Below, piece by piece: positions 1 to 5,977 of a stretch of DNA of 25,403 nt. Positions within the stretch are counted from its first letter, which is position 1; every line of letters begins with the position of its first letter. This stretch comes from a virus. The translations under genes and the position numbers were made by a program. Under the pieces are notes generated by a model. It had not been told where the DNA came from and made no database searches. It saw only the letters and a program-made list of their open reading frames with translations. Where the stretch lies: the IMG/VR virus record IMGVR_UViG_3300020580_000052, positions 1-25,403 of that record; one strand, given 5' to 3'.

Positions 1-519
1 ATTACAGTTAATACCGTATCTGCAGGTGGTGTAGCTACATTTACTTTAACTACTAAGGGCTCATATACTGCCCTACCAGTCAATCCAGTCTCTGTAACTG
101 ATGCAACTACTCCTGGCGCAACTCCAAGTGCAACATTCAATTTGAAATATGATGTTAAGTCTGTTACTGTAGGTGGAACTAATACTGGTTATGGTGCAAA
201 TACTGAAGTAGTATTCAATGGTGGTGGTTATACTACTCAAGCAACTGCAACTGCAACTGTGGTTGGCGGAGCAATCCAGACTCCATTGACAATGGTATTA
301 AATGGTGTTGGATATACTAGCATTCCAACCGTCACAGCATTATCATTTGGTCCTACACAATATGCAAGAAAGCTAAACAATCGTACTGTTGAAACTTTTG
401 CTGGCAACCGTTACAAGTGGGAACTTACCGGAACTGAATTAACTGGTACTGGTACTGCAAATGGTCCGAATACACAAGGTGTACAGACATTAGGCCAAGC
501 ATTTATTCAATCAGTCTAA
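1..519 (+). CDS. Repetitive virion structural protein, 3' part (5' end outside window)
   Basis: The reading frame is open from base 1 to the TAA at 517-519, so this is the C-terminal 172 residues of a longer protein. A TTG at 142 lies inside the frame and is not a likely start. The residues are rich in Gly, Thr, Val and Ala. They carry imperfect beta-type repeats of the form G-x-GYT-x-x-P-x-VT, seen for example as GVGYTSIPTVT and GGGYTTQATATA, which are common in phage baseplate and fibre proteins. No enzyme motif is visible. The gene is followed directly by a strong terminator and then by a late promoter and an adhesin gene. I infer a virion (tail or baseplate) component, but the exact role cannot be assigned from the C-terminus alone. 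Confidence 0.7.
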   Translation: MTVNTVSAGGVATFTLTTKGSYTALPVNPVSVTDATTPGATPSATFNLKYDVKSVTVGGTNTGYGANTEVVFNGGGYTTQATATATVVGGAIQTPLTMVLNGVGYTSIPTVTALSFGPTQYARKLNNRTVETFAGNRYKWELTGTELTGTGTANGPNTQGVQTLGQAFIQSV

Positions 520-537
520 TCGTTTCATCTGATGTAC

Positions 538-566
538 AAAAAAGCGAGTCCTAGACTCGCTTTTTT
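538..566 (+). terminator. Rho-independent terminator after the partial virion gene
   Basis: An A-run and GCGAGTC are followed by a CTA loop, then GACTCGC and six T. This is a 13-base symmetrical stem including the A/T tails. It starts 19 bases after the stop codon at 519 and would end the upstream transcript before the next late promoter. Confidence 0.9.
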
Positions 567-579
567 CATTTGTAAAACA

Positions 580-587
580 TATAAATA
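580..587 (+). promoter_or_regulatory. T4-type late promoter box TATAAATA
   Basis: This is an exact match to the T4 late promoter consensus TATAAATA, with 23 bases between the box and the ATG at 611. It lies just after a terminator, as expected for an independent late transcription unit encoding the adhesin. A T4-like phage would read it with a gp55-type sigma factor, which is not encoded in this window. Confidence 0.85.
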
Positions 588-610
588 TACACATATATTT
601 CGGAAACGAT

Positions 611-2251
611 ATGACAAAACAAGTAATCAATACTGGAACAAATCCAAATGATGGAACAGGGGATACGCTTCTTTCTGCTATGCAGAAAATCAATGCGAAC
701 TTCACTGATTTATACACAACAAATTATTCCACAAACGTAGTTAATACATTCAATAATCGATCTGGTGCAGTGAATTTACTCTCAGCAGATGTAACTGGCG
801 CACTAGGGTATACCCCAATTAATAAAGCTGGTGACACGTTCACTGGTTTAGTTGTTATGAATAATGGGTTCGTTTCTGGACAGTCTGGTGTTTTCGATTC
901 AAACTTAGTCGGTGTAGGATCATTACCAGGTGCGCCTGCGGGCACAATGATTCGCGCTATCAATCTTGATACTAATCAATCAATTCTTACGATGGATTCA
1001 TTTGTCAATGCAGGCGGAACAATGTCCGCAATAGCATTGCGCGGAAGTAGAGGAATTGGTTCTGCACCAACTGCAATACAGACTAGTGACATAGTTGGTC
1101 AAATATCAGCTTATGGTTATGGAACAACACAATTTAATGCATCTTCCTCAGGTCAAATCAATTTTGTATCTGAAGGTGGCTTTACTAATGCATCTACTCC
1201 AACAGCAATTGCATTCCAAGTTACTGCAAGTGGCTCGAATACTCCATCTGAGCAAATGCGTTTAACTTCTGCTGGGAATTTAATTCTTGATAGCTCCGGT
1301 GCTATACAAATTCCTGTAGGAAACACAGGACAGCAACCATCACCAGCATCCCAAGGTATGATTCGTTTCAATACTACTACAAGTAGATTTGAAAATTACA
1401 ACGGCATCGGTTGGATTAATCACGTCAAGTTAGCTGGTGACACAATGACTGGAACATTAACTGCGCCAGCCCTAGTAGGAACGACAGGTGCAGCAACATT
1501 AGATAGCTTTGTTATCGGTAGTATCACACCAGAAGCAGCTACAGTCACAAACTTGACTGCAACTGGCACGCTGACAGGATTTAGTGGTCGTTTATTAAAT
1601 GTACAAGTATTCTCTACCCCTGGTACTCCAACATATACAGCTACTGCTGGTACAAATAAAATTGTAGTAGAAGTTCAAGGTGGTGGTGCAGCTGGAGGTG
1701 GCACTCCAGCAACATCTGCAAGTTCCTCGTCAGTTGGTGGGGGCGGTGGTGCGGGTACTTATGCAAAATGCTTAATCACGAGTGGATTTTCTGGAACAAC
1801 TGTAACTGTTGCTGCATCTGCGGCTGGAGTGTCTGGTGCGGCTGGAACAGCAGGAAATACATCAAGTTTCGGAACTTTTGTGTCTTGTCCTGGAGGCACT
1901 GCAGGCCTAGTAGGTGCCAATCTAACTACAGTTCAATTAGTAGGCACTGGTGCATTAGCAACTGCTGCTACTATATCCGGCGGAGTTGCAACAACTATAA
2001 CTACGTTCCGCGGTGGAATTGGAAGCATGGCCATGGTAGTTCTTGCTAATACTGCAACAGGATCTTCATCTGGCGGCGGCGCAACATCACTATTTGGATC
2101 GGGTGGTTCTACAGTAGCTAGCACTACCACTGGTATAGCTGCATCTGGTTATGGAGCAGGTGGAAGTGGTGCTAGCGCGTTAGCTTCTCAATCAGCGCAA
2201 ACTGGCGGAGCAGGTGGACAAGGTATAGTAATAGTTTATGAATATTCGTAA
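611..2251 (+). CDS. Tail fibre / adhesin-like protein with glycine-rich C-terminus
   Basis: This is a 546-residue protein. Residues 1-36 carry the pattern NTGTNPNDGTGDTLLSAMQK followed by INANFTDLY. T4-like phage fibre and baseplate-associated proteins often start this way, so I take it as the virion-attachment end. The middle (about 40-330) is beta-rich, with two AGDTxTG motifs (near residues 74 and 276) typical of fibre shafts. From about residue 340 a module begins with a TYTATAGTNKIVVEVQGGG-like strand, followed by glycine-rich stretches (GGGGGAG, GAGGSG) and the ending GGAGGQGIVIVYEYS. Gly-rich ends of this kind occur in phage adhesins that bind host surfaces. It has its own late promoter and terminator. 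The assignment is by composition and motif, so the receptor and exact fibre position are unknown. Confidence 0.8.
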   Translation: MTKQVINTGTNPNDGTGDTLLSAMQKINANFTDLYTTNYSTNVVNTFNNRSGAVNLLSADVTGALGYTPINKAGDTFTGLVVMNNGFVSGQSGVFDSNLVGVGSLPGAPAGTMIRAINLDTNQSILTMDSFVNAGGTMSAIALRGSRGIGSAPTAIQTSDIVGQISAYGYGTTQFNASSSGQINFVSEGGFTNASTPTAIAFQVTASGSNTPSEQMRLTSAGNLILDSSGAIQIPVGNTGQQPSPASQGMIRFNTTTSRFENYNGIGWINHVKLAGDTMTGTLTAPALVGTTGAATLDSFVIGSITPEAATVTNLTATGTLTGFSGRLLNVQVFSTPGTPTYTATAGTNKIVVEVQGGGAAGGGTPATSASSSSVGGGGGAGTYAKCLITSGFSGTTVTVAASAAGVSGAAGTAGNTSSFGTFVSCPGGTAGLVGANLTTVQLVGTGALATAATISGGVATTITTFRGGIGSMAMVVLANTATGSSSGGGATSLFGSGGSTVASTTTGIAASGYGAGGSGASALASQSAQTGGAGGQGIVIVYEYS

Positions 2252-2261
2252 TTACAAAAAC

Positions 2262-2287
2262 AAAAAGCGCTCACGTGAGCGCTTTTT
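2262..2287. terminator. Bidirectional terminator between convergent genes
   Basis: A perfect 26-base palindrome: AAAAAGCGCTCA, then CG, then its reverse complement. It lies between the plus-strand adhesin (stop at 2251) and the minus-strand neck-like gene (stop at 2305). The A-run on one side and T-run on the other make it able to stop transcription from both directions. The arms are identical to those of the terminator at 7379-7405. Confidence 0.92.
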
Positions 2288-2304
2288 CATTTCTACTGTT
2301 AAAT

Positions 2305-3129
2305 TTAACCGATTAAAAACGACGGTGGCATACTGCCATTTGACATGTCTTGATAGTTTTTCAAGTCTTCTTCTAATTTAGCCATTTCTTCTTTAGCTTC
2401 TGCTTTTAATTCAGCACCATTCAAACTAGTTCCGCCTTGTGGTCCAGCCAAACTTTGGAATTTACTACGCGCTTCACCTAACATAAATTTAGCTTTAGCG
2501 TAAGCATAATCTTGCACCCATGGAAACGAAGAATAGCTATTCAAAATTGCTTGATCTGTTCTATAGTTATAAACCCATAGTAATACTACCTCGCCGCCGT
2601 CTGGAACTTTACGACTAATAACAAGTTTTTTTGATACTGGATCGAATGTATATTGAATGTGGCCGCCGAACATACGCATTGCTAATGATTGATATTCAGA
2701 GAATAATTCATATGAAGCTAATCCGCCGACCTTACCAGCAGTAAGCATATACGTATTCAAATATCCTGACGCAAATGGTTCGAACTGTGATGCTGCTGTT
2801 CCTGTCACACTACCGATACCGCGACGCAAAATTTGACGCACACTTATTGTTTCAAGCGGCAAATAATAATCTGTTTGATCTTTGATTAGTTCCATAAACG
2901 CATAGCTTTCTTCTACTGAGTTAGCTGAACGTTGGCGATATTTTTGCATCGCGTAAGAAATAGCTAGATCATAGTGTTCTTTATCTAAATCGATATCGAC
3001 CATTTGATCACCAAGACTATAGCGAATATAATCTTTAATTAATTTTTTTTGTGTCTCAGCGTCAGGCAATGTCGGTGCCATATATTGCTGTGGTGGCGGG
3101 TTATAGGGAAATACAGGATTGAGTGCCAT
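2305..3129 (-). CDS. Neck / head-completion-type structural protein (gp13-like candidate)
   Basis: This is a 274-residue protein. A Pro-rich N-terminus (about 1-25) is followed by helical segments around IKDYIRYSLGDQMVDIDL and HYDLAISYAMQKYRQRS (residues about 31-70), then beta-rich sequence with LPLETISVRQILRRGIGS (about 97-115). The C-terminal part (about 215-262) is helical and rich in Lys, Glu and Ala. The order 'short helical head with an acidic strand, then a helix ending in KYRQRS' resembles phage head-tail connector and neck proteins. In T4-like genomes the partner of gp14 and gp15 would be gp13, but that name is inference. The Shine-Dalgarno GGAG is 6 bases before ATG and lies inside an RNA hairpin (see 3131-3175). 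A late box is at 3150-3157. Convergent with the adhesin gene, sharing its terminator. Confidence 0.65.
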   Translation of the reverse strand: MALNPVFPYNPPPQQYMAPTLPDAETQKKLIKDYIRYSLGDQMVDIDLDKEHYDLAISYAMQKYRQRSANSVEESYAFMELIKDQTDYYLPLETISVRQILRRGIGSVTGTAASQFEPFASGYLNTYMLTAGKVGGLASYELFSEYQSLAMRMFGGHIQYTFDPVSKKLVISRKVPDGGEVVLLWVYNYRTDQAILNSYSSFPWVQDYAYAKAKFMLGEARSKFQSLAGPQGGTSLNGAELKAEAKEEMAKLEEDLKNYQDMSNGSMPPSFLIG

Positions 3130-3130
3130 A

Positions 3131-3175
3131 AAAATACTCCGATTACTGATATTTACCAGTTAGTCAGAGTATTTT
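3131..3175 (-). promoter_or_regulatory. Hairpin that buries the Shine-Dalgarno of the neck-like gene
   Basis: On the minus strand AAAATACTC (3175-3167) can pair with GAGTATTTT (3139-3131), nine base pairs. The 27-base loop holds an inner CTGG/CAG pairing. The right arm contains most of the GGAG ribosome site of the gene starting at 3129. The left arm and loop contain the last codons and the TAA (3162-3160) of the preceding small gene. A ribosome finishing the small gene would open the stem, so the arrangement looks like a translational coupling switch. It could instead act as a weak terminator, since five T follow. Confidence 0.5.
3150..3157 (-). promoter_or_regulatory. Late-promoter-like box GGTAAATA upstream of the neck-like gene
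   Basis: The minus strand reads GGTAAATATC, with 20 bases between the box and the ATG at 3129. This spacing matches the other late boxes in the window. It lies in the loop of the 3131-3175 hairpin. Transcripts starting here would lack the left arm and so leave the ribosome site free. Confidence 0.5.
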
Positions 3176-3378
3176 ATAAGTAGAGATAATTTGTGCGGTT
3201 CTGATTCTACTAAAATAATATTTTTTATATCCCAAAATTCTCGTCTAATCGTTCTCTTAGAGAATTCAATAACCTCAAATTCTACCATCCAATAAACATC
3301 GTCAAACACCTTTCGTTGAAATACTAGCCGACCAAAATAATGTGATTTTTTATGAAATACTTGATCATTCGCTTTCAT
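3160..3378 (-). CDS. Small SH3-like array protein 12 (last in operon)
   Basis: A 72-residue protein of unknown function, last in a chain of twelve small genes. Residues 4-18 (NDQVFHKKSHYFGRL) fit the family's first strand pattern 'G/D-x-V-Y/F-x-K-x-x-x-F-G-x-V'. The middle has FWDIKNIILVESE, and the protein ends LSLLIKYSD, the family's C-terminal helix. It is closest to its upstream neighbour, with which it shares the spaced pattern WD-KNII-VESE-H-L-L, so the pair looks like a duplication. Its start overlaps the upstream stop by four bases (ATGA). Its stop codon lies inside the hairpin that covers the next gene's ribosome site. Fold and function are inferences from the pattern only. Confidence 0.75.
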   Translation of the reverse strand: MKANDQVFHKKSHYFGRLVFQRKVFDDVYWMVEFEVIEFSKRTIRREFWDIKNIILVESEPHKLSLLIKYSD

Positions 3379-3596
3379 GATTTCAAAATCAATTCTAGAT
3401 AGTGCTTTTCTGATTCTACTTTTATAATGTTTTTAGAATCCCAATAATTGTGACGTAGATTAGTTATATCACCAGACTCAGAGTCTGGAATAATTTCCAA
3501 GAATGGCCTACTCTTATACATCACTGATTCTCCTGTCGCAGTTCCGAATTTCTTCCATCTTTTGTGATAATACCTATTATCAAATTCATCTATCAT
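3375..3596 (-). CDS. Small SH3-like array protein 11
   Basis: A 73-residue unknown protein. It begins MIDEFDNRYYHKRWKKFGTA, where YYHKRWKKFG is the family's strand-1 motif without the usual preceding GD. The motif NYWDSKNIIKVESE sits before a shortened tail that ends LELILKS, lacking the final KYA/KYG residues of most members. It is coupled to both neighbours by 4-base ATGA overlaps (3375-3378 and 3593-3596). The close match to the next gene downstream suggests a local duplication followed by divergence in the central segment, where the two differ most. No catalytic motif, signal peptide or membrane segment is visible. Confidence 0.72.
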   Translation of the reverse strand: MIDEFDNRYYHKRWKKFGTATGESVMYKSRPFLEIIPDSESGDITNLRHNYWDSKNIIKVESEKHYLELILKS

Positions 3597-3841
3597 CGTC
3601 TAGCATCCCCAAATTTTAATTTGTAGAACAATAATTCTTGTTCCGTAATCTTTTCACAATCAGAAGCAAGCCAATAGTCACAGTCATCACATTCTACATT
3701 ATACATCCGATGATATTTTTCTTCTTCATCATCAAAGAAGGTCGTATTGATATCATTGACAGTGCCAACTAGATTGTATTTTCTGTTGTAAAGATGATCG
3801 CCTATATTAAATATAGGTAGGTTAGTAACTGTTTGTTCCAT
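3593..3841 (-). CDS. Small SH3-like array protein 10
   Basis: An 82-residue acidic protein. FNIGDHLYNRKYNLVGTV (about residues 10-27) is the family strand-1 motif. The middle is rich in Asp, Glu and Cys (VECDDCDYWL, then CEKITEQE), and the tail is LLFYKLKFGD. The segment 'V-x-DD-x-YW ... E-x-LLFYKLKFG' is closer to the members at 14771-15152 than to its neighbours, so it links the two arrays. The three clustered cysteines do not form a standard zinc knuckle. The gene begins 20 bases inside the end of the upstream gene, the longest overlap in the chain. Confidence 0.72.
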   Translation of the reverse strand: MEQTVTNLPIFNIGDHLYNRKYNLVGTVNDINTTFFDDEEEKYHRMYNVECDDCDYWLASDCEKITEQELLFYKLKFGDARR

Positions 3842-4124
3842 ATTTAAGAATCACTGCTAGTCGTTGTTTTGGAGTATCTTCTTTAAGTAAAATACCATGC
3901 TTATAAAAATTCAGAAATCCCGGTGGGGAATCTTCAATACAATAAGAGTAACATACTACACCAAATTTTTTCATGAAACCATTCTCAGCTACTACTTTAG
4001 CACCCAATCGCTTTCCAAAGAATTTATATTTTTTTCTGAATCCAACTACATGCCACCATTCTTCTGAAGGCGGATAGTAGATCACATCACCTTTCTCAAT
4101 AGAACGCATTTCATCTTTAGTCAT
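3822..4124 (-). CDS. Small SH3-like array protein 9
   Basis: At 100 residues, the longest array member. After a short helical start, IEKGDVIYYPPSEEWWHVVGF (about residues 9-29) carries the GDVIYY strand motif with an inserted aromatic loop. A basic stretch (RKKYKFFGKR) follows, and the tail KEDTPKQRLAVILKYG ends with extra TNSY. The DTP-x-QRLA-x-x-LKYG tail is one of the clearest copies of the family signature. Four-base overlap with the upstream gene (4121-4124). The function is unknown. The basic and aromatic surface could suit nucleic acid or protein binding, but nothing in the sequence proves it. Confidence 0.73.
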   Translation of the reverse strand: MTKDEMRSIEKGDVIYYPPSEEWWHVVGFRKKYKFFGKRLGAKVVAENGFMKKFGVVCYSYCIEDSPPGFLNFYKHGILLKEDTPKQRLAVILKYGTNSY

Positions 4125-4357
4125 GAGTATTTTAATTGTATCGCTAGTCTATTTTGTGGGGTGTCTGGGCCTTGACATTTAATTGTATTGTGTTTCCACC
4201 AATGTTCGACGCCGACTAAAGATGGTCCAATACCGTTATGGCTATACACATCAACAGCTACAGTCATCATGATTTTTCTAGGATTTTCACGAACAATTCC
4301 AAAACGATCCCATCTCTTATCATAGACAAAATCAAATTTTTTAAATTCATTGTCCAT
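4121..4357 (-). CDS. Small SH3-like array protein 8 (type A copy)
   Basis: A 78-residue protein starting MDNEFKKFDFVYDKRWDRFG. It contains SHNGIGPS (near residues 39-46), WWKHNTIKC and the tail GPDTPQNRLAIQLKYS. It is strikingly similar to the gene at 4552-4785: both share FKKFDFVY, HNGIGPS, KHNT-x-KC and NRLAI at the same spacing. A different family member sits between them, giving an A-B-A'-B' order. The start lies 11 bases inside the upstream gene. The first seven codons (MDNEF...) match those of the next gene upstream at DNA level. Unknown function, no enzymatic motif. Confidence 0.76.
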   Translation of the reverse strand: MDNEFKKFDFVYDKRWDRFGIVRENPRKIMMTVAVDVYSHNGIGPSLVGVEHWWKHNTIKCQGPDTPQNRLAIQLKYS

Positions 4358-4562
4358 ATTTAATATCCATCATCAATTTTGTTTGGGGTGAATCATCATT
4401 TACTGCAACTATATTTTTTTCTAACCACAACTTAGTATTTGAACCAAGTGCGTCAGTAACTTTAACATGAATAAACCCTCGATCCGCCAAAAAAGTTACC
4501 TTTCCGAATTTATGATAAAGTTTATGATAAACAATGGCACCGACTTTAAATTCATTGTCCAT
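4347..4562 (-). CDS. Small SH3-like array protein 7 (type B copy)
   Basis: A 71-residue protein starting MDNEFKVGAIVYHKLYHKFG, one of the best copies of the strand-1 motif. The central part is distinct from the type A copies. It ends LWLEKNIVAVNDDSPQTKLMMDIKYGQ-like, the family tail in which DDSPQTKL replaces DTPQNRL. The first strand also resembles residues 315-327 (VWVYHTKYRKIG) of the 403-residue protein that heads the operon. Eleven-base overlaps join it to both neighbours. The type B partner is the gene at 4775-5017. Confidence 0.75.
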   Translation of the reverse strand: MDNEFKVGAIVYHKLYHKFGKVTFLADRGFIHVKVTDALGSNTKLWLEKNIVAVNDDSPQTKLMMDIKYGQ

Positions 4563-4785
4563 GTTTAATCCTGATGGCTAAACGATTTTTAAGATTGTCT
4601 GGTCCATAGCATTTTACAGTATTATGCTTAAACCAATATTCAGTGCGAATGAATGATGGTCCTATACCGTTGTGTTTATAAACATCAATTTTTAATGTTT
4701 GTTTAAAAGCTGTCTCGCTTACAATACCAAACGAATCAATTAATTTATTATAAACAAAATCAAATTTTTTAAATTCAGTCTGCAT
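4552..4785 (-). CDS. Small SH3-like array protein 6 (type A copy)
   Basis: A 77-residue protein starting MQTEFKKFDFVYNKLIDSFG, with HNGIGPSF, YWFKHNTVKCYGPD and NRLAIRIKHGQ. It is the closest relative of the gene at 4121-4357. The conserved NGIGPS and KHNT motifs are specific to these two members of the array, so they likely mark a sub-family. The tail has lost the TPQ (DNLKNRLAI). The stop and next start overlap by 11 bases within AAACATGGACAATGA. Function unknown. Confidence 0.76.
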   Translation of the reverse strand: MQTEFKKFDFVYNKLIDSFGIVSETAFKQTLKIDVYKHNGIGPSFIRTEYWFKHNTVKCYGPDNLKNRLAIRIKHGQ

Positions 4786-5017
4786 ATTTTATTTGAAGTG
4801 CTAATCGTTTTTGTGGAGTATCTTCTTCTAAAATTACTATATTAGACAAATACCATTGTCCATGTATGTCAGGATTATGATCTTCCACCTCGACTTCATA
4901 TATTAATTCTTCCGAATTTTGTAGGGCGGCACGACCCCAGCTAGTGAGCAAAGAACCAAATTGTTTTCGTTTTTTATGAAATACTATCGTGCCAATTTTT
5001 AATTCCATAATAATCAC
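4775..5017 (-). CDS. Small SH3-like array protein 5 (type B copy)
   Basis: At most 80 residues. The longest frame begins at a GTG (5017) that overlaps the preceding stop as GTGA. An in-frame ATG nine bases later (5008) gives MELKIGTIVFHKKRKQFG, which aligns better with other members, so the true start may be 5008. The strand-1 motif is followed by a divergent centre (YEVEVEDHNPDIHGQWYL), then SNIVILEEDTPQKRLALQI and KYAD. It is the type B partner of 4347-4562 in the A-B-A'-B' order. No clear Shine-Dalgarno precedes either start, in line with coupling to the upstream gene. Confidence 0.73.
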   Translation of the reverse strand: MIIMELKIGTIVFHKKRKQFGSLLTSWGRAALQNSEELIYEVEVEDHNPDIHGQWYLSNIVILEEDTPQKRLALQIKYAD

Positions 5018-5247
5018 AAATATTTTAATGAAATAACAAGTTTTTCTTCTTCAGAACAAACAGGAATGAATTTGCTTTTATCAAGTAAGGACCAATCAGA
5101 TATGAAAACGTCGCACTGATACAATGGATGTTGCAATCCAATATAATTAATATACCTGTCATTGCACATCATTTTTATCTCTGAGACTGTGCAAAACACT
5201 AGTCGATCTAAATCAAAAAATATAGAATTTACTTTGATATCATGCAT
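5014..5247 (-). CDS. Small array protein 4, divergent
   Basis: A 77-residue unknown protein. IKVNSIFFDLDRLVFCTV (about 4-21) keeps the hydrophobic spacing of the family's first strand but lacks the K-x-x-x-FG core. The tail CSEEEKLVISLKYL keeps the last-helix pattern, with SEEEKL in place of TPQNRL. Membership therefore rests mainly on position, size and the tail. The upstream stop overlaps its ATG as TAATG. Function unknown. Confidence 0.68.
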   Translation of the reverse strand: MHDIKVNSIFFDLDRLVFCTVSEIKMMCNDRYINYIGLQHPLYQCDVFISDWSLLDKSKFIPVCSEEEKLVISLKYL

Positions 5248-5543
5248 TACTTGCAGCCATATTTTAGAATAAATGCTAATTCTTCCTGTGGATTATTTAT
5301 TTTGGTCATCTTACTATCTCGTAACCAACAATTCCAATGATGCAAACTTATTGTTCCATACGTTGGTGCATCATCTAAATCCCCTTCGTATCCGTAAGCA
5401 CAAAGATAATGCACCAGCATTGAATCTCCAGAACTACTCAGTAGTGTTTTTACAATTTTCATTTTGCAAAATTCGTCATACTTATTAATTAAATAATAAA
5501 TTTCGTCAGTTGCTGGTGGATTAAGAAGATGCATATCAGGCAT
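5247..5543 (-). CDS. Small array protein 3, divergent
   Basis: A 98-residue unknown protein starting MPDMHLL. The centre has a basic helix-like part (INKYDEFCKMKIVKTLL) and a HHWNCWLRDSKM segment where other members have W-x-x-x-N-I. The tail NNPQEELAFILKYGCK fits the family (PQ-x-x-LA-x-x-LKYG). The junction at its start, in the sequence AAATATGCCTGATATGC, is identical to the junction at the start of the gene at 14961-15152, 9.6 kb away. The two proteins share the start MPDM although the rest differs. Confidence 0.7.
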   Translation of the reverse strand: MPDMHLLNPPATDEIYYLINKYDEFCKMKIVKTLLSSSGDSMLVHYLCAYGYEGDLDDAPTYGTISLHHWNCWLRDSKMTKINNPQEELAFILKYGCK

Positions 5544-5790
5544 ATTTTAACTTTAAAAATAAACGATTTTCGGGAGTGTCGGGATCTAGTTTAATTGTAA
5601 GATTAGTGCTCCATGGATAAACAGCAATGTGATTTAGCGCACGGCAATCTAAATCATGTTCCACACTCACTATAGTATATGGCGCTTCCGCAGTATCTCT
5701 ACATTGAAGCATTTTTCCAAAAAATCCTGTCTTTGTATTAAAGACTGAATCTCCTGCCCTTAATTCTGATCCATTTATATCCTTAGGCAT
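5536..5790 (-). CDS. Small SH3-like array protein 2
   Basis: An 84-residue protein. LRAGDSVFNTKTGFFGKML (about residues 10-28) is a clear GD-x-V-F-x-x-K-x-x-FFGK strand motif, and IKLDPDTPENRLFLKLKYA is a full-length family tail. Between them lies a variable region with VEHDLDC. The stop TGA is part of the junction AAATATGCCTGATATG, whose ATG starts the next gene. No signal peptide or membrane segment. Function unknown. Confidence 0.75.
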   Translation of the reverse strand: MPKDINGSELRAGDSVFNTKTGFFGKMLQCRDTAEAPYTIVSVEHDLDCRALNHIAVYPWSTNLTIKLDPDTPENRLFLKLKYA

Positions 5791-5977
5791 ATTTGAGTTG
5801 TATTGCTAATCTGTTTTGTGGTGTGTCTGGTGATACAACAATAGGTGACGGAATAATCCACCATCTTAAACCATGAACCCATTCATCTAGTTCATAATAA
5901 TTACTTTCTTTAACGTACGATTGCACTTTAACGAATTTATTAGCAAAATAAATCGTATCACCAGACTTCGCATTCAT
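5783..5977 (-). CDS. Small SH3-like array protein 1 (first after the 403-residue gene)
   Basis: At 64 residues, the shortest array member. SGDTIYFANKFVKVQSY (about 5-21) is the strand motif and VVSPDTPQNRLAIQLKYA is the most typical family tail. Its last 43 coding bases (5788-5830 on the plus strand) match those of the gene at 15145-15402 at 38 of 43 positions by eye. This is much closer than the rest of the two genes. The start overlaps the stop of the 403-residue gene as TAATG. Function unknown. Confidence 0.75.
   Translation of the reverse strand: MNAKSGDTIYFANKFVKVQSYVKESNYYELDEWVHGLRWWIIPSPIVVSPDTPQNRLAIQLKYA

Noticed and set aside
1768-2049. A 93-codon frame rich in Cys, Trp and Asn within the adhesin gene.
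   Set aside because: It is a shifted-frame reading of the Gly-rich repeats and has no ribosome site.
3160-5977. CRISPR-like or direct DNA repeat array in the small-gene region.
   Set aside because: The periodicity of about 220 bases comes from coding genes with diverged sequences. There are no short identical repeats with regular spacers.
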